A stretch of DNA of 7,637 bases from Planctomycetota bacterium (GCA_016200125.1 JACQFK010000168.1:1-7637), one strand, 5' to 3'. Shown: positions 1 through 6,383, counted from the first letter of the stretch. Program-made: numbers and translations. The notes: a model not told the origin generated them from the sequence alone.

Positions 1-1
1 C

Positions 2-529
2 GAGCTCGCGTCCCGCCCGATGCCCAGAATGGGAGCCGAGTCGATCTGCCGCCTCACCTTCGACGACGGACGGCTGCCCAAGATCTTCGAGGCCGGCACG
101 CTCGAGAAGGGCCCTGAACGCACGGGCAGCCGCTTCTGCGTCGCCGGCGCGATGATCCCCGGGGCGACCAGCGGGGGGCACGTCAAGCTGAACGACGACG
201 GCAAAGGCCTCTTCAACTACTCCGACGAGCTCTTCCTCGCGTTCGACTACTGGGCGGACGACACGGTCCGCACGCTCGACCTCCATGTCTGGAGCCGCGC
301 CCAGCAGGTCACCTTCGGCACCACGGTGTGGAACACGCCGCGCGAGCAGTGGACCCACCTGGTGCTGCCGCTCTCGGAGTTCGTGAGGACGGAACCCGAC
401 CGGCTGCTCCATCTGAAGCCCGGCGAGGCGGTCCCCAACCTCTGGATCCAGGCGGGCCAGCCCGGGGGAAAGCTGTATCTCGACAACCTCGAGATCGTCC
501 GGCTGCGGAAGAAGGAGGCCCGGCGATGA
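2..529 (+). CDS. C-terminal part of a jelly-roll, carbohydrate-binding-like protein (5' end outside window)
   Basis: The frame is open from base 2 with no stop, and the internal Met codons at 20 and 29 have neither a clear ribosome site nor a signal peptide, unlike the downstream genes. I therefore read this as the 3' end of a longer gene. The visible ~176 residues look like one beta-sandwich: a fold-opening segment (LTFDDG), a glycine-rich stretch (GATSGGHVKL), alternating strands (LFLAFDYWADD, LDLHVWSR), a tryptophan-rich strand (EQWTHLVLPL) and a closing strand (GKLYLDNLEIVR). The final pattern, 'lyLDNleiv', is common at the end of CBM-like jelly-roll modules that bind sugars or sit beside glycosidases. 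The stop codon overlaps the next start (ATGA, 526-529), placing it in the same operon. Sugar binding is inferred from fold and context. The unseen N-terminal part may carry the enzymatic activity. Confidence 0.72.
   Translation, partial: ELASRPMPRMGAESICRLTFDDGRLPKIFEAGTLEKGPERTGSRFCVAGAMIPGATSGGHVKLNDDGKGLFNYSDELFLAFDYWADDTVRTLDLHVWSRAQQVTFGTTVWNTPREQWTHLVLPLSEFVRTEPDRLLHLKPGEAVPNLWIQAGQPGGKLYLDNLEIVRLRKKEARR
512..518 (+). promoter_or_regulatory. Ribosome binding site AAGGAGG for the gene at 526
   Basis: A near-perfect Shine-Dalgarno sequence lies 7 bases before the ATG at 526, inside the last codons of the upstream gene. It fixes 526 as the start over the in-frame ATG at 328, which lies deep inside the upstream gene and would remove the signal peptide from the N-terminus. 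Confidence 0.8.
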
Positions 530-1674
530 AGTCCCTGGCCCTGCTGCTGCTCGCGCTCGCCCCGCAGGCGGAGCCGGCGCCGCTCGATCCCATCCAGAAG
601 GTCGAGATCGGGAAGAACCGCGAGATCCTCGTGAACGGCAAGCCCTTCTTTCCGCTGATGTCCTGGGCCCAGAGCCCTCGGCGCTTCCCGCTCCTGCGCT
701 CCCTGGGCTTCAACGCGTTCTGCGGCGGCAAGGCGAAGGAGTACTGCGACGCGGCGAAGAAGGCGGGCGGCTATGCGATGCCCGGCTTCGACGAGGCGCT
801 CAAGGGCCACGCCGCGCTGCTCGCCTGGACCCAGGGCGACGAGCCGGACCTCGGCTTCGACAAGGGCAAGCCCCGCAAGACCGCCGAGGACGTCGTGGAA
901 GCCTACAAGCGCCTCCGCGGCAAAGACGACACGCGGCCCGTGTTCCAGAACCTCACGAGCTGCTTCATGGAGTCCGGTCCCGACGCCGGCAAGCGGACCC
1001 GCGACGAGCGGAAGGCCTACTACGGGGTCCTCGCGGAGGGGGCCGACCTCTTCGGCTTCGACATTTATCCGATCTACGGCTGGAACAAGGACAAGGACCT
1101 CGTCTGGGTCGCCGACGGCGTGCGGGACCTGCGTGAGCTGGCCGGACCGCGCAAGCCCGTGATTGCGTTCATCGAGACGAGCAAGGGGAGCAAGTGGATC
1201 GGGGCCGACCGCCAGAAGGACGTGAAGCCCGAGCACACGCGGGCGGAGGTCTGGATGGCCATCCTCCGCGGCGCCACCGGCATCGCCTACTTCACCCACG
1301 CCTGGGTGCCTGAGTTCACCGAGTTCCGGCCGGACGACGCGATGCAGAAGGAGCTGCAGCGCCTCAACGGGCAGATCACGCGCCTCGCGCCCGTCCTGCT
1401 CGGCGAGCCGGCGAAGGCCAAGGTCACGGTCTCGTTTACAGGCGGCCTGAAGGGCGACCTGCTGGCCCGGGAGCACGAGGGCCGCATCCATCTGTTCGCG
1501 AACAACCTGGACATGGACGGGAAGAGCGGCAGCGCGACCTTTGCCGTGGAGGAGCTCAAGAAGGGGACGAAGATCGAGGTGATAGACGAGGGGCGCCAGA
1601 TCGCGGCCGGGGACGGAACGTTCAGCGACGAGTTCGGCCCTCTGGCGCTGCACCTGTATCGGATCGAGAAATGA
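526..1674 (+). CDS. Exported TIM-barrel glycoside hydrolase-like protein
   Basis: This 382-residue protein starts with a short signal peptide (MKSLALLLLALAP). A small strand pair (KVEIGKNREILVNGKPFFPLM, ~25-45) resembles the entry to clan-A glycosidase-like barrels. The middle part (~45-290) reads as a TIM barrel. It has an acidic motif GDEPD (D105, E106) where the beta-4 acid/base would sit, FGFDIYPIYGW (176-186), and FIET (E217) where the beta-7 nucleophile would sit. These are followed by a helix/strand (RAEVWMAILRGATGIAYFTH, 239-258). The C-terminus (~295-382) looks like a beta-sandwich. Two spaced glutamates in a barrel are expected of retaining glycosidases, but I assigned them by eye and cannot name a GH family or substrate. 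The gene overlaps both neighbours by four bases, consistent with coupled expression in an exported glycan-degrading set. It could instead be a non-catalytic barrel. Confidence 0.78.
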   Translation: MKSLALLLLALAPQAEPAPLDPIQKVEIGKNREILVNGKPFFPLMSWAQSPRRFPLLRSLGFNAFCGGKAKEYCDAAKKAGGYAMPGFDEALKGHAALLAWTQGDEPDLGFDKGKPRKTAEDVVEAYKRLRGKDDTRPVFQNLTSCFMESGPDAGKRTRDERKAYYGVLAEGADLFGFDIYPIYGWNKDKDLVWVADGVRDLRELAGPRKPVIAFIETSKGSKWIGADRQKDVKPEHTRAEVWMAILRGATGIAYFTHAWVPEFTEFRPDDAMQKELQRLNGQITRLAPVLLGEPAKAKVTVSFTGGLKGDLLAREHEGRIHLFANNLDMDGKSGSATFAVEELKKGTKIEVIDEGRQIAAGDGTFSDEFGPLALHLYRIEK

Positions 1675-3974
1675 TGCGACGGTTCCTCTGGGTCCTGATC
1701 GCGACGATCGGCTGCAGCGGCCCTGAAGCGCGGCCCGAGACCGAGGCGATCCTCCTCGGCACCGCGGTCCGGACGATCAGCCCGCCGCCGGGGATTCCGC
1801 TGGTGGGATACCCGAGCGGCCGTCCCAACACCGGCGTGGCGCTTGACCTCTGCGCCCGCGTCGCCGTCTTCGGAATGCCCGGGAAGTCGGAGCCGGCGGC
1901 GGCGCTCGTGGTGCTCGACTTCATCCACATCGACCTCGAGCTGGGACGGACGATCCGGGAGCGGGCCTCGGCCGCGCTGCCCGGCCTGGCCCCCGCGTCG
2001 ATCATGGTCTCGGGCACCCACACCCATTCGGGTCCCTCGCGGCTGGATGAGGCCGGCCTGTCGGCGGCGGTCGACGCCGTGGCCGCGGCCTGGAAGTCGC
2101 GCGAGGCGGTCGTCGCGCGGATCGGCCACGCCCGCGCCCGCTGGGGGCACAATCGCCGCGTCGTGGATCTCGAGGGGAAGGCGAAGAACGACTGGAAGGA
2201 TCCGGACGGGCTCCATAGCGGTCCCTTCAATCCCGACCTGCCCTTCGTCGCGTTCGACGACGCGCGGAGCGGCGAGCTCCGCGCCCTGCTGGTGAACTAC
2301 GGCTGCCATCCCGTGGTCTGCGGCCCCGGCAACACCAAAGTGAGCGCGGACTACCCGGGCTACCTGGTCCGCTCGCTCGAGGCCTCCACGAAGGCGAAGA
2401 CGGCGATCTTCATCACGGGCGCGGCGGGGGACATCAATCCCCGCGATCCCCTCCATCCCGATCCGGAGAAGGCTCGAACCATGGGAGAGGCGCTGGCTGC
2501 CGAAGTCCGGGCGGCCCTTCCGCGGGCGCGTCCGCTGAAGACCCTTCCGATCACGGTGGTCTCCGCCCCTCTACGGACGGTCGTCCGCCCGGAATGGGAA
2601 AAGCGCTTCGCCGAGCGGCTCGAGGCGTCCCCGGAAGGGTCTCGGATCGTCTCCGAGGTCCAGGCCCTGCGGATCGGAGACCTGGCCTTCCTGAGCGTGC
2701 CGGGCGAGATCGTCACGGAGCTGGGCCTCGCGATCCAGAACTCGTCGCCCTTCGCGGAGACGCTCATCGTCTACAACGCGAACGACCATCTGGGCTACCT
2801 GATCTCGGACCGGATCCGGAGGGAAGGGGGCCACGAGGCCAACAGCGCCGCCTCCCCGGAAATCGAGAAACCGCTCCTCGCGGCGGCCAGAGAGGCGCTC
2901 GGGCGGGCGGCGGGGCGGGAGAGCTCGGCCTCCGGACCGCAAAAGGTCGACCTCTATGCGGAAGGCGACAACGGTTTCCACTCCTACCGCATCCCTTCGC
3001 TGATCGTCACTCCCAAGGGGACGATTCTCGCGTTCGCCGAGGCGAGGAAAGCCGACAAGTCCGACTTCGGCCACATCGAGACGGTCCTCCGGCGCAGTGC
3101 CGACGGCGGAACATCGTGGAGCCCGATCCAGGTCGTGGCGAGCGACGGGGAGAACGCGGTGCAGAATCCCACGGCGGTCGTCGACAGATCGAACGGGACG
3201 GTCTGGCTCATGCTGATGCGCATCGACGGCGCCAAGTACAGAAACGAGAAGGACCTCGTGGCGAGCGCCGCCCGGTCGAGGAGCGTCTGGGTCACCCGGA
3301 GCCGCGACGACGGCGCCACGTGGGAGAAGCCCCGCGACATCACCGAATCGGTGTGCCGCCCCGACTGGCGCGACTGCATCCCCGGCCCCGGGGTCGGCAT
3401 CCAGATGCGGAGCGGGCGCCTGGTCATCCCCGCCTGCCACTTCCAGGTCGGCGCGTCGATGGACGATGCGGTCAACGCCCCGATGATCAGCGACGATCAC
3501 GGCGGGACCTGGAAACTGGGCGGCGACACCGACCCGAAGATGGACGAGAGCCATGTCGTGGAGCTGACGGACGGATCGCTGCTGCTGAACATGCGGAGCA
3601 ACCGCGGCCTCGGGCGTCGCGGCACCGCGATCAGCAGGGACGGCGGGCTGAGCTGGTCCAAGGTCACCGACGATCCCACGCTGGTCGAGCCGGTCTGCGA
3701 GGGCTGCCTGATCCGGTATTCCGACGCAAACCTGCTCTTCTCCAATCCCGCCAACGAGAAGCGGGGCCGCTCGCGGCTCACCGTCCGGGCGAGCTACGAC
3801 GAGGGAAGAACCTGGCCGGTCGCCAAGCTCCTCCACGCCGGCCCCTCGGCCTACTCCTGCCTGGCGGTCCTGCCCGACCGGAGCATCGGCTGCCTCTATG
3901 AGCACGGCGTGAAGAGCCCGGCCGCGACGATCACGTTCGCCCGTTTCCCCTTCGAATGGCTGCTGGAGCACTGA
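1671..3974 (+). CDS. Fusion lipoprotein: neutral-ceramidase-like domain + GH33-type exo-sialidase
   Basis: The protein has 767 residues. The N-terminus (MMRRFLWVLIATIGC) is a hydrophobic segment ending in a weak lipobox (TIGC, Cys15), so it is probably a lipoprotein. Residues ~27-410 match the neutral/alkaline ceramidase N-terminal family: GTHTHSGP (115-122) and NYGCHPV (H213) supply likely zinc histidines, PGE (E346) and NDHLGY (Y376) the other likely ligands. The family's nucleophile segment (usually GDVSPN) reads GDINP, with Asn256 in place of Ser. A Gly/Ala/Ser-rich linker (~411-423) joins a six-blade sialidase domain (~424-767). This has YRIP (R440), SDFG (D465), E626, NMRS (R642), R700 or R702 and Y728, covering the arginine triad, acid/base and Tyr/Glu pair, plus five Asp-boxes (476, 544, 607, 655, 708). 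The sialidase half should release terminal sialic acid or a related nonulosonate. The ceramidase-like half is of uncertain activity. The reading frame is unbroken and no internal start is visible at the junction. The start overlaps the previous stop. Confidence 0.9.
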   Translation: MMRRFLWVLIATIGCSGPEARPETEAILLGTAVRTISPPPGIPLVGYPSGRPNTGVALDLCARVAVFGMPGKSEPAAALVVLDFIHIDLELGRTIRERASAALPGLAPASIMVSGTHTHSGPSRLDEAGLSAAVDAVAAAWKSREAVVARIGHARARWGHNRRVVDLEGKAKNDWKDPDGLHSGPFNPDLPFVAFDDARSGELRALLVNYGCHPVVCGPGNTKVSADYPGYLVRSLEASTKAKTAIFITGAAGDINPRDPLHPDPEKARTMGEALAAEVRAALPRARPLKTLPITVVSAPLRTVVRPEWEKRFAERLEASPEGSRIVSEVQALRIGDLAFLSVPGEIVTELGLAIQNSSPFAETLIVYNANDHLGYLISDRIRREGGHEANSAASPEIEKPLLAAAREALGRAAGRESSASGPQKVDLYAEGDNGFHSYRIPSLIVTPKGTILAFAEARKADKSDFGHIETVLRRSADGGTSWSPIQVVASDGENAVQNPTAVVDRSNGTVWLMLMRIDGAKYRNEKDLVASAARSRSVWVTRSRDDGATWEKPRDITESVCRPDWRDCIPGPGVGIQMRSGRLVIPACHFQVGASMDDAVNAPMISDDHGGTWKLGGDTDPKMDESHVVELTDGSLLLNMRSNRGLGRRGTAISRDGGLSWSKVTDDPTLVEPVCEGCLIRYSDANLLFSNPANEKRGRSRLTVRASYDEGRTWPVAKLLHAGPSAYSCLAVLPDRSIGCLYEHGVKSPAATITFARFPFEWLLEH

Positions 3975-3976
3975 CC

Positions 3977-3980
3977 GAGG
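3977..3980 (+). promoter_or_regulatory. Short ribosome binding site GAGG for the gene at 3986
   Basis: GAGG ends 5 bases before the ATG at 3986. It supports 3986 over the in-frame ATG at 3956, which would lie inside the upstream gene and put ten extra residues in front of the charged n-region of the signal peptide. Confidence 0.6.
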
Positions 3981-3985
3981 CCACC

Positions 3986-4762
3986 ATGAAACGCAAGTCG
4001 GCGGTCCTGGCGGTCTGTCTCCTCTGCCTCGGGGCGGCGCCGGCGCAGGATTCCCCGAAGAAGCTGCGGGTCGTCGTCTTCGGCGCCCACACGATGGATC
4101 CGGAGCTTGCGTGCGGAGGGCTGATCGCCCTTCTCAGGCGCGGCGGGCACGAAGTGATCCTCGCGTACTCCGCCGCCTTCCGGGGCGACCTGAAGATCGG
4201 CGACGAGCCGCAGGCGGTCGTCCACAAGCGCGAAGCGACGAACGCCTGCAGGATCCTGGATGCGACGCCGAAGATCTTCCCCTACGCGAACGAGAAGCTC
4301 ATCGCCGACGACTCGACGCTGAAGGAAGTCGGCGCGTGGCTCAACGAGGTGAAGCCCGATGTCGTCGTGACCCACTGGCCGCTCGACACGCATCCGAACC
4401 ATCACGTGACGAGCTCGCTGGTCTGGCAGAACTACGCGTTCCAGGGCGGCTGGAACCTCTACTTCTTCGAGATCATGGGGGGCCAGCAGACCCAGGTCTT
4501 CGCGCCCGACCTCTACCTGGACATCGGGAGCGTCGTCTCCGTGAAGAAAGAGGCCTGCTTCGCCTATCCGACGCATCCGCCCGAGCGGCCCTGGGGCGTC
4601 CACGACGGGATGCAGAAGCGCCGCGGCGCCGAGTGCGGCGTGACGGATGCCGAGGCTTACGTCCTCTTGAGTCCGAAGAAGGGCTGCGCGCTCCTTCCCC
4701 TGACGTTCCGTCCGCGGACCCGTGAATATCTTCCGATCCCCGGCAAAAAGGAGGACAAATGA
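3986..4762 (+). CDS. Exported PIG-L/LmbE-family deacetylase
   Basis: A 258-residue protein with a classical signal peptide: MKRK charged region, hydrophobic core, cleavage probably after AAPA (residue 20). The mature part starts with the family's Rossmann-like strand and metal motif, VVVFGAHTMDPELACGG (29-45), and continues to DTHPNHH (134-140), which supplies the second metal histidine, probably H139. The length is normal for single-domain PIG-L proteins, which are zinc-dependent enzymes removing N-acetyl groups from GlcNAc-type sugars. The usual HPDD reads HTMD here: H35 and D38 can still bind zinc, but the position of the usual general-base Asp is Met37. Activity therefore cannot be assumed. 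It lies 11 bases after the sialidase fusion gene and overlaps the next gene by four bases, which fits a role on amino sugars from the same glycoconjugate. That link is inferred. Confidence 0.88.
   Translation: MKRKSAVLAVCLLCLGAAPAQDSPKKLRVVVFGAHTMDPELACGGLIALLRRGGHEVILAYSAAFRGDLKIGDEPQAVVHKREATNACRILDATPKIFPYANEKLIADDSTLKEVGAWLNEVKPDVVVTHWPLDTHPNHHVTSSLVWQNYAFQGGWNLYFFEIMGGQQTQVFAPDLYLDIGSVVSVKKEACFAYPTHPPERPWGVHDGMQKRRGAECGVTDAEAYVLLSPKKGCALLPLTFRPRTREYLPIPGKKEDK
4748..4754 (+). promoter_or_regulatory. Ribosome binding site AAGGAGG for the gene at 4759
   Basis: A full AAGGAGG lies only 4 bases before the ATG at 4759, inside the end of the upstream gene. The spacing is somewhat short but the match is perfect, and it sets the start at the ATGA overlap (4759-4762). 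Confidence 0.75.
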
Positions 4763-5871
4763 TCCCTCTCATCCTGCTCTCGCTCCTCAGCCAGGACCTC
4801 AAGGAAGGCGCCGTCGTCGACCTCGGCGCCCGCAAGGCGATCGTGAAGAAAGCCGACGTCCTGCCCTACGTCGAGAGCGACTACACGAAGCGCTTCAAGT
4901 TCGACGGCTTCGACAACCCCAAGCTCAAGGAGCTGCGGGAGAAGTACAGGCTCGACGAGGTCGTCGCGCCGGGCAAGGACGAGTTCGACAAGCAGGTGCT
5001 GCTCCTGGACTGGACGCACTCCCAGTTCAAGAAATTCGGCAGCCCCTCGGCCAATCCCCGGGGCGCCCTCGCGATCCTGAAGGCCGTCGAGGAGGGGAAC
5101 ACCTTCTTCTGCGCCCACTACGCGGACACGCTGGTCTCCGCCGCCGCCAGCCTCGGCTGGGTGGACCGCGCGCTCGCGCTGCGCCGCCACCGCGACTATC
5201 CCAACGCCGGCTCGCCCGAGCACTCCTCGACCGAGATCTGGTCCAACCAGCACCGGAAGTGGATCATGCTCGATCCCACGGCCAACATGTACGTCGAGAA
5301 GAACGGCGTGCCGCTGAACGCCTACGAGATCCGGACCGAGTGGTTCTCCCGCGAAGGCAAGGACCTCGTCTTCTCGATCGGCAAGGAGCGGAAGAAGTAC
5401 CGGAAGGCCGACCTGCCGATCTTCCTCGGGCGCTTCGCCGGCTTCGGCGACCTCACCGTGCCGGCGAACGAGATGGAGAAGTACGGCTTTACCGGCTACA
5501 TCCCCAACACGAACCTCATGGACGCCGGCCCGGACTACGGGAAGATGTTCATCGTGAAGGACTCGCTCTGCGAGGCGAAGTGGCACGAACGGACCAACCC
5601 CGCGAACCCCGCCGTGGATCCCTATTTCCCGATCGGCCAGGCCGCGCTGACGCTCTCGGCGGAGGGCGGGAAACTGCGGGTCGCGCTCAAGACGATGACC
5701 CCGAACTTCAAGGAGTTCGAGGTCCGCATCGACGGCGGGGCCTGGAAGCCCTCGACGGACGCGCTGACCTGGACGCTGCGCCCCGGCGCGAACCGGCTGG
5801 AGGCGCGGACGCTCAATCAGTTCGGGGTCGCCGGCCCGGTCTCGACGCTCGAACTGGAGTCCGCGAAGTAG
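4759..5871 (+). CDS. Transglutaminase-like domain protein
   Basis: A 370-residue protein. The first ~11 residues (MIPLILLSLLS) are hydrophobic but lack a positive n-region, so export is likely by context rather than certain. Residues ~105-180 carry the transglutaminase-like core: Cys118 in NTFFCAHYAD at the start of a helix, His155 in EHSSTEIW and Asp172 in KWIMLDPT, in the right order and spacing for a Cys-His-Asp triad. The C-terminal ~65 residues (KLRVALKTM ... VSTLELE) look like an Ig-like beta-sandwich. Bacterial members of this superfamily are mostly proteases, peptide amidases or related hydrolases rather than cross-linkers, and the substrate here is unknown. As the last gene of the overlapping string it may act on the peptide or amide part of the same glycoconjugate, which is speculative. 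No frameshift or truncation is seen. Confidence 0.82.
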   Translation: MIPLILLSLLSQDLKEGAVVDLGARKAIVKKADVLPYVESDYTKRFKFDGFDNPKLKELREKYRLDEVVAPGKDEFDKQVLLLDWTHSQFKKFGSPSANPRGALAILKAVEEGNTFFCAHYADTLVSAAASLGWVDRALALRRHRDYPNAGSPEHSSTEIWSNQHRKWIMLDPTANMYVEKNGVPLNAYEIRTEWFSREGKDLVFSIGKERKKYRKADLPIFLGRFAGFGDLTVPANEMEKYGFTGYIPNTNLMDAGPDYGKMFIVKDSLCEAKWHERTNPANPAVDPYFPIGQAALTLSAEGGKLRVALKTMTPNFKEFEVRIDGGAWKPSTDALTWTLRPGANRLEARTLNQFGVAGPVSTLELESAK

Positions 5872-5890
5872 GAGCGGCCGGCCACTTAGC

Positions 5891-5912
5891 CCTCGTCCGC
5901 CGGGCGGAGAGG
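5891..5912 (+). terminator. Hairpin after the operon, no U-tract; weak terminator or operator candidate
   Basis: CCTC pairs with GAGG at the outer ends. After a one-base bulge, TCCGC (5896-5900) pairs with GCGGA (5904-5908) around a 3-base loop. The stem is GC-rich, but no T-run follows, so a standard intrinsic terminator is not supported. It begins 20 bases after the operon's last stop and sits directly upstream of the possible -10 box of the next gene, so it could equally be a palindromic protein site. Confidence 0.3.
5896..5907 (+). repeat. 12-base intergenic motif, copy 1
   Basis: TCCGCCGGGCGG occurs here and again at 6326-6337. Both copies are preceded within about 10 bases by CTTAG and a CCC/CCCT run. 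The motif is partly self-complementary. In GC-rich DNA a 12-base match like this can arise by chance. Confidence 0.4.
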
Positions 5913-5915
5913 TGC

Positions 5916-5921
5916 TACAGT
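5916..5921 (+). promoter_or_regulatory. Possible extended -10 box (TGCTACAGT) for the small STAS-like gene
   Basis: TACAGT, preceded by TG at the extended -10 position (5913-5914), ends 9 bases before the ATG at 5931. There is no recognisable -35 box. Transcription would begin at or just before the start codon, and no Shine-Dalgarno is present in the gap, which fits a leaderless or nearly leaderless mRNA. Confidence 0.4.
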
Positions 5922-5930
5922 TTCGGAACC

Positions 5931-6320
5931 ATGGAGTACCGGTTCCAGCTGGTCCAGAAGGAAGGCTACCTGCACGTCCGCGTCCGGGGCGACAACGTCC
6001 CCGAGACCGTGATGAAGTACCTCCGGGAGATCTACGAGGCCTGCCGGAAGTGGGAGTGTCCCAGGGTCCTCGTCGAGGAGAATCTCCAGGGTCCGGGGAT
6101 GACCCTCACGGAGGTGTTCGGCGTGGTCAACGAGGCCAGCCGGCAGGTCTGGCCCGTGGTGCAGCAGGTCGCCTTCGTGGACGTCAACCCGGAGCACGAT
6201 CACAAGAACATGAAGTTCGCGGAAACGGTGGCGGTGAACCGGGCCGTCAACATCCGCGTGTTCGCGACGCTGGCCGACGCCGAGGCCTGGCTGCGGGAAT
6301 CTCCTCCGTCAAAACCTTAG
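5931..6320 (+). CDS. Small SpoIIAA/STAS-like protein
   Basis: A 129-residue protein without signal peptide or membrane segment. It alternates strands and helices: YRFQLVQKEGYLHVRVRGD (strands 3-21), PETVMKYLREIYEACRKW (helix), PRVLVEENL (strand), TLTEVFGVVNEAS (helix), QQVAFVDV (strand), then NIRVFATLADAEAWLRE (strand and final helix). The ending 'iRVFatlaeAeaWL' and the overall pattern match the SpoIIAA-like/STAS fold family, whose members are cytoplasmic and largely of unknown function; I see no clear phosphorylatable serine motif. The frame stays open far upstream across the preceding gene, but only the part from 5931 has sensible composition. The nearest purine-rich run (GGAGAGG, 5906-5912) is 18 bases away, too far for a normal ribosome site. 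It is separated by 59 bases from the operon and probably has its own promoter. Confidence 0.75.
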   Translation: MEYRFQLVQKEGYLHVRVRGDNVPETVMKYLREIYEACRKWECPRVLVEENLQGPGMTLTEVFGVVNEASRQVWPVVQQVAFVDVNPEHDHKNMKFAETVAVNRAVNIRVFATLADAEAWLRESPPSKP

Positions 6321-6325
6321 AACCC

Positions 6326-6337
6326 TCCGCCGGGCGG
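6326..6337 (+). repeat. 12-base intergenic motif, copy 2
   Basis: A second TCCGCCGGGCGG, 5 bases after the stop of the STAS-like gene, so the two copies bracket that gene. The core CCGC-CGG-GCGG can form a 4-bp hairpin with no T-run behind it. The distance to the following -10 box is about 40 bases, compared with 8 for copy 1, so a shared promoter function is not evident. Confidence 0.4.
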
Positions 6338-6377
6338 CTTCCCTCCGAATCCCCTGCGCAGCAACTCCGCCAGAGGA

Positions 6378-6383
6378 TAGAAT
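6378..6383 (+). promoter_or_regulatory. Probable sigma-70-type -10 box TAGAAT for the sensor gene
   Basis: TAGAAT in the context GGATAGAATCAGG matches TATAAT at five of six positions and stands out in GC-rich intergenic DNA. The initiation site would fall near 6390, leaving a leader of roughly 50 bases. No clear -35 box is seen 16-18 bases upstream. Confidence 0.5.

Noticed and set aside
247..1653. Long open frame on the minus strand (468 codons)
   Set aside because: Lies opposite two convincing + strand genes. Its translation is rich in Arg, Leu, Val and Gly with no domain motif, as expected for the antisense of GC-rich codons.
1287..2456. Minus-strand open frame (389 codons)
   Set aside because: Arg/Gly/Ala-rich low-complexity translation opposite the barrel and fusion genes; no ribosome site or recognisable fold.
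2880..2970. Separate internal start for the sialidase half
   Set aside because: No in-frame ATG with a ribosome site appears near the junction; the ATG within CTCTATGCGG is out of frame, and the sialidase part has no signal peptide of its own.
2594..3901. Second + strand frame (435 codons) inside the fusion gene
   Set aside because: Arg/Pro/Gly-rich translation without motifs; the overlapping frame holds the ceramidase-like and sialidase motifs.
2571..3971. Minus-strand open frame (466 codons)
   Set aside because: Antisense shadow of the sialidase half, where all catalytic motifs read on the + strand.
4657..5586. Minus-strand open frame (309 codons)
   Set aside because: Shadow of the transglutaminase-like gene; composition typical of antisense GC-rich DNA.
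4722..5930. Upstream extension of the STAS-like gene's frame
   Set aside because: The frame stays open by GC bias but gives Arg/Pro-rich nonsense across the transglutaminase-like gene. Sensible protein begins at the ATG at 5931.
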